A stretch of 64,000 nt of DNA from Thiobacillus sp. 0-1251 (GTDB lineage Bacteria; Pseudomonadota; Gammaproteobacteria; Burkholderiales; Thiobacillaceae): the NCBI GenBank assembly GCA_001899305.1, contig MKWL01000001.1, positions 682,001-746,000 on the forward strand, given 5' to 3'. The notes beneath the pieces are model-generated. The model worked only from the letters and a program-made list of their open reading frames with translations, searched no databases and had not been told where the DNA came from. The translations under genes and the position numbers were made by a program. Shown one piece after another: positions 61,527 to 64,000 of the stretch; position 1 is the stretch's first letter; each line of letters begins with the position of its first letter.

Positions 61527-64000
61527 ATGATGACCTTCAACCGCAGGCCTGTATCTCTGGCGCTCATGGCCGTTTTTTCTTTAGGCTATTACGGCATGTC
61601 GAGCGGCGCACTGCTGAGCCTGAGCCAGGTGCCCCTGTTCGTCACATCCGGGAGCAAGGCCAACGTGTTGCTGATCTTCAGCAACTCCAACGCCATGGAC
61701 GAAGACCCGACCGGCCTGGCCGTGGGGAGCGCCGACCCGGCCAGCAAATCGGAGATCGCCCGAACGGCAGCCCGAAGCCTGGTGACGAACTACACCGGCC
61801 AGATCAACATGGGGTTGATGGCATATCAGCAAAGTAACGTGGCACATAATTGGCTGAATCAAAGTCCTTACGATGCCAGCTATGATCCGGCCAACTATGA
61901 CCCGGCGTGGACGGGAGCGCGGGACAGCGCGACCCACAAAAAGTACAAGATTCCAAATCCCACCAGCCCAAACGCTGCCGGGGCGTGCACGACGGCGGGC
62001 GGCACCAAGGTTGACTGCATTTATTACAACGTCAATCTGCCTTATTACTCGGGAACTCCGGCAGGCAGTACCTTCTGTTATTCCTCCACCACGGGCTCGT
62101 CCAGCCACATCACCTTTCCTGGGGATCATACAAGCGGTTATAAGTGTAGTAGCACCAAGACGGGCATATCGGATGCAGCACCGGGTGCTTCGGGAGCAGG
62201 GTATGGAGCGACTGTCGGCCCTTATACTTTTTCCCCGACCGACAGCGACTATGCGCAGGCGATCGATGACTTTGGCCAAAGGTTGGCATCGACCGATGCC
62301 GGTCCCACCTGGTTTTCCAATGGCAGCCCCGGCAAGGGCTATCTACATGTCCCGATCGCGAATCTGGACACGACGCAGGCCGCAAAACTCAATCTCAAGC
62401 TGGCGACCGAGGTCGTGCCTACCCTTAGCGGCTCCACTTGGAATGACAACCCGACCAATATTTCGGGCGGCAACACCTGGAATAATGCCAACGCACCCCT
62501 GATCAACGCAGGTCTGACCCCCATCACAGGAACGTTCATGACCGCCAAGGATTACTTCAATGGTGCCACGACGAATTTCGGGACGGCTCAAGGCGGAGCA
62601 CAGTCTGCGCCCCCCAATTCGTGCAACAAGGATTTCGTGGTGTTCCTGACGAACGGTCTTCCCAGCGTCACCGCCACAGGGGGGGCTGTTAGCTATCAAA
62701 CCGGCCAGCCTTACTCGGCGTCTGAGGTGGCGAATGCAGTGACCGCAGTTACTAACTTGAACAGCGGTTCGCGACCTGTCAAAACCTACGTCATCGGGTT
62801 TGCCTTGCCCGAGTTCACCAACAATTACTTCCTCACCAATCCGCCTAATCCACTCGATCAGATGGCGGTGGCGGGGGGAACGATCTCGGCCTCGTATGCC
62901 AATAACCTGACCACCCTGAATTCGACTTTCAGCACCATTTTCAGCAGCATCATTGCGCAATCGGGCGCCGCTGCCGCCGTGGCGATGACGTCCGGATCGG
63001 TCGTGGCAGGCGGAAAGATCTACCAGGGGCAGTTCAACTCGTCGGACTGGTCGGGCGACATGATCGCTTACAACACCAACTCCACCTCGGGCGCGATCAC
63101 CACGGTGGCGTGGCAGGCGGGTACGGTACTCAACGGCCAGAACTATGGCACCGGCCGGAATATCCTCACCTACAAGCCCAGCACCTCGAGCGGCATTCCC
63201 TTCCGCTGGCCCGCCAACCCGGCCAGTCCAACTGCTGGCGAGCTGGATGCCAGCCAGGTGACCGCGTTGACGTCCAATCCCAGCCTCAACGGCACCAATC
63301 CGAGCGATACCGGGGTGAACCGGTTGAACTACCTGCGCGGGCAAACCGGTATTAACGGCTTCCGTCCGCGCCTGATCAGCGTGCTGGGCGACGTGGTCAA
63401 TTCGGCGCCGTCTTATGTCGGCGCGCCGGCGTTCAACTACCCGGATAACCTTGAGGCCGCGAGCTACTACGCGTTTCGTTCGACCTATTCCAGTCGCACG
63501 CCCATGATCTATGTAGGCGCCAACGACGGGATGCTGCATGCTTTCGATGCGGCAACGGGGCAGGAAAAACTGGCCTACGTGCCGAGCCAGGTTTACCCCA
63601 ATCTGGCCCAATTGACGTCACCCAACTATATCCATCGCTACTATGTTGACGGCTCGCCGACAGTGGTCGATACGTTTTACTCGAGTGCCTGGCACACTAC
63701 GCTCGTCGCTAGCCTGGGAGCCGGAGGACAGGGACTGTATGCGCTGGACGTGACCAATCCCAACAACTTCAGCGAGGCCAATGCCAGTTCGATCGTGAAA
63801 TGGGAATACAACGATGCCGATCTGGGTTATGTCTATGGCCAGCCGAGTATCGTGAAGCTAAACACGGGACAGTGGGCCGCGGTGTTCAGCAACGGCTACA
63901 ACAATAGTGAGGCGGATGGCAGCGCCAGCACGACGGGCTACGCTTATCTGTATATCGTAGACATCGGAACCGGGACGCTGATCAAGAAAATTTCCACCAA
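61527..64000 (+). CDS. pilY1: Type IV pilus tip adhesin PilY1 (partial)
   Basis: The first 824 codons, open to the window edge. Residues 1-27 act as signal peptide. The N-terminal vWA-like region begins ANVLLIFSNSNAMDEDPTG, where the metal-binding DxSxS is degraded (Ser for the first Asp, Ala for the last Ser). It continues with FVVFLTNGLP and KTYVIGFALPEF. The PilY1 beta-propeller starts about residue 620 with RPRLISVLGDVVNSAP, TPMIYVGANDGMLHAFDAATG and GAGGQGLYALDVTNP; the calcium loop further on is not seen. GGGAG is 8 bases before the ATG; a second ATG follows directly. Confidence 0.93.
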   Translation, partial: MMTFNRRPVSLALMAVFSLGYYGMSSGALLSLSQVPLFVTSGSKANVLLIFSNSNAMDEDPTGLAVGSADPASKSEIARTAARSLVTNYTGQINMGLMAYQQSNVAHNWLNQSPYDASYDPANYDPAWTGARDSATHKKYKIPNPTSPNAAGACTTAGGTKVDCIYYNVNLPYYSGTPAGSTFCYSSTTGSSSHITFPGDHTSGYKCSSTKTGISDAAPGASGAGYGATVGPYTFSPTDSDYAQAIDDFGQRLASTDAGPTWFSNGSPGKGYLHVPIANLDTTQAAKLNLKLATEVVPTLSGSTWNDNPTNISGGNTWNNANAPLINAGLTPITGTFMTAKDYFNGATTNFGTAQGGAQSAPPNSCNKDFVVFLTNGLPSVTATGGAVSYQTGQPYSASEVANAVTAVTNLNSGSRPVKTYVIGFALPEFTNNYFLTNPPNPLDQMAVAGGTISASYANNLTTLNSTFSTIFSSIIAQSGAAAAVAMTSGSVVAGGKIYQGQFNSSDWSGDMIAYNTNSTSGAITTVAWQAGTVLNGQNYGTGRNILTYKPSTSSGIPFRWPANPASPTAGELDASQVTALTSNPSLNGTNPSDTGVNRLNYLRGQTGINGFRPRLISVLGDVVNSAPSYVGAPAFNYPDNLEAASYYAFRSTYSSRTPMIYVGANDGMLHAFDAATGQEKLAYVPSQVYPNLAQLTSPNYIHRYYVDGSPTVVDTFYSSAWHTTLVASLGAGGQGLYALDVTNPNNFSEANASSIVKWEYNDADLGYVYGQPSIVKLNTGQWAAVFSNGYNNSEADGSASTTGYAYLYIVDIGTGTLIKKIST

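Noticed and set aside
62343-63611. Open frame of about 420 codons on the minus strand opposite pilY1
   Set aside because: PilY1 is continuous from its ATG to the window end on the plus strand with recognisable domains; the opposite frame has none.

Overview
The window looks like a chromosomal segment of a GC-rich betaproteobacterium, probably a sulfur oxidiser of the Thiobacillus/Hydrogenophilaceae type. This is inferred from betaproteobacterial gene orders (leuC-entericidin-leuD-leuB-asd-fimV-truA-trpF-trpB-trpA-accD-folC-dedD-cvpA-purF-metZ; mla genes-ABC pair-ibaG-murA-hisG; fimT-pilV-pilW-pilX-pilY1) and from a partial DsrC/TusE-family gene at the left edge. No 16S or tRNA gene is present to fix the species. 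Almost all sequence is coding; no gene-free gap exceeds about 205 bases, and I see no insertion sequence, phage, CRISPR array, tRNA or rRNA.

Bases 1-1500 hold the DsrC-family gene (minus strand, cut by the edge), a small secreted protein with its own terminator, and a flavin-reductase-like gene. Bases 1577-20736 form a long plus-strand housekeeping block: an MFS transporter, leucine and aspartate-semialdehyde genes, fimV, a CbiQ-like membrane protein, truA, the trpFBA-accD-folC-dedD-cvpA-purF run, then metZ behind what I read as a SAM-II-type riboswitch followed by an intrinsic terminator. Bases 20791-22678 carry lpxH, ppiB and a TPR lipid-envelope-neutral secreted protein on the minus strand; cysS is divergent from them.

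Bases 24727-30808 are an mla (retrograde phospholipid transport) operon, mlaF-mlaE-mlaD-X-mlaC-mlaB, followed by an ABC-2 exporter pair. X, in the place where related bacteria usually have mlaA, is a TolC-family outer-membrane protein. Then come ibaG, murA and hisG.

From 33059 to 56918 lies a surface polysaccharide island in place of the expected hisD: an AsnB-type amidotransferase, an O-antigen-ligase-like protein, an EPS-associated MarR-type regulator with a palindrome at its promoter, rfbB/rfbA, a Wzm/Wzt exporter, glycosyltransferases, a methyltransferase, two acyltransferase-type proteins and FdtA/FdtB-like enzymes for a dTDP-3-amino-3,6-dideoxyhexose. The middle part (about 38.7-48.2 kb) is clearly poorer in GC than its flanks and was probably acquired. 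It is followed by a GC-rich module resembling wbpV-wbpL-wbpM, which would make UDP-QuiNAc (or a relative) and start the chain on undecaprenyl phosphate, and by GT9, GT10, GT4 and ELM1-like genes. Export is predicted to be ABC-dependent, since no Wzx or Wzz is seen.

Bases 57073-64000 hold thiO (minus) and, divergent from it, a type IV pilus minor-pilin operon with two FimT/GspH pseudopilins, pilV, pilW, pilX and the first 824 codons of pilY1, which runs off the right edge.
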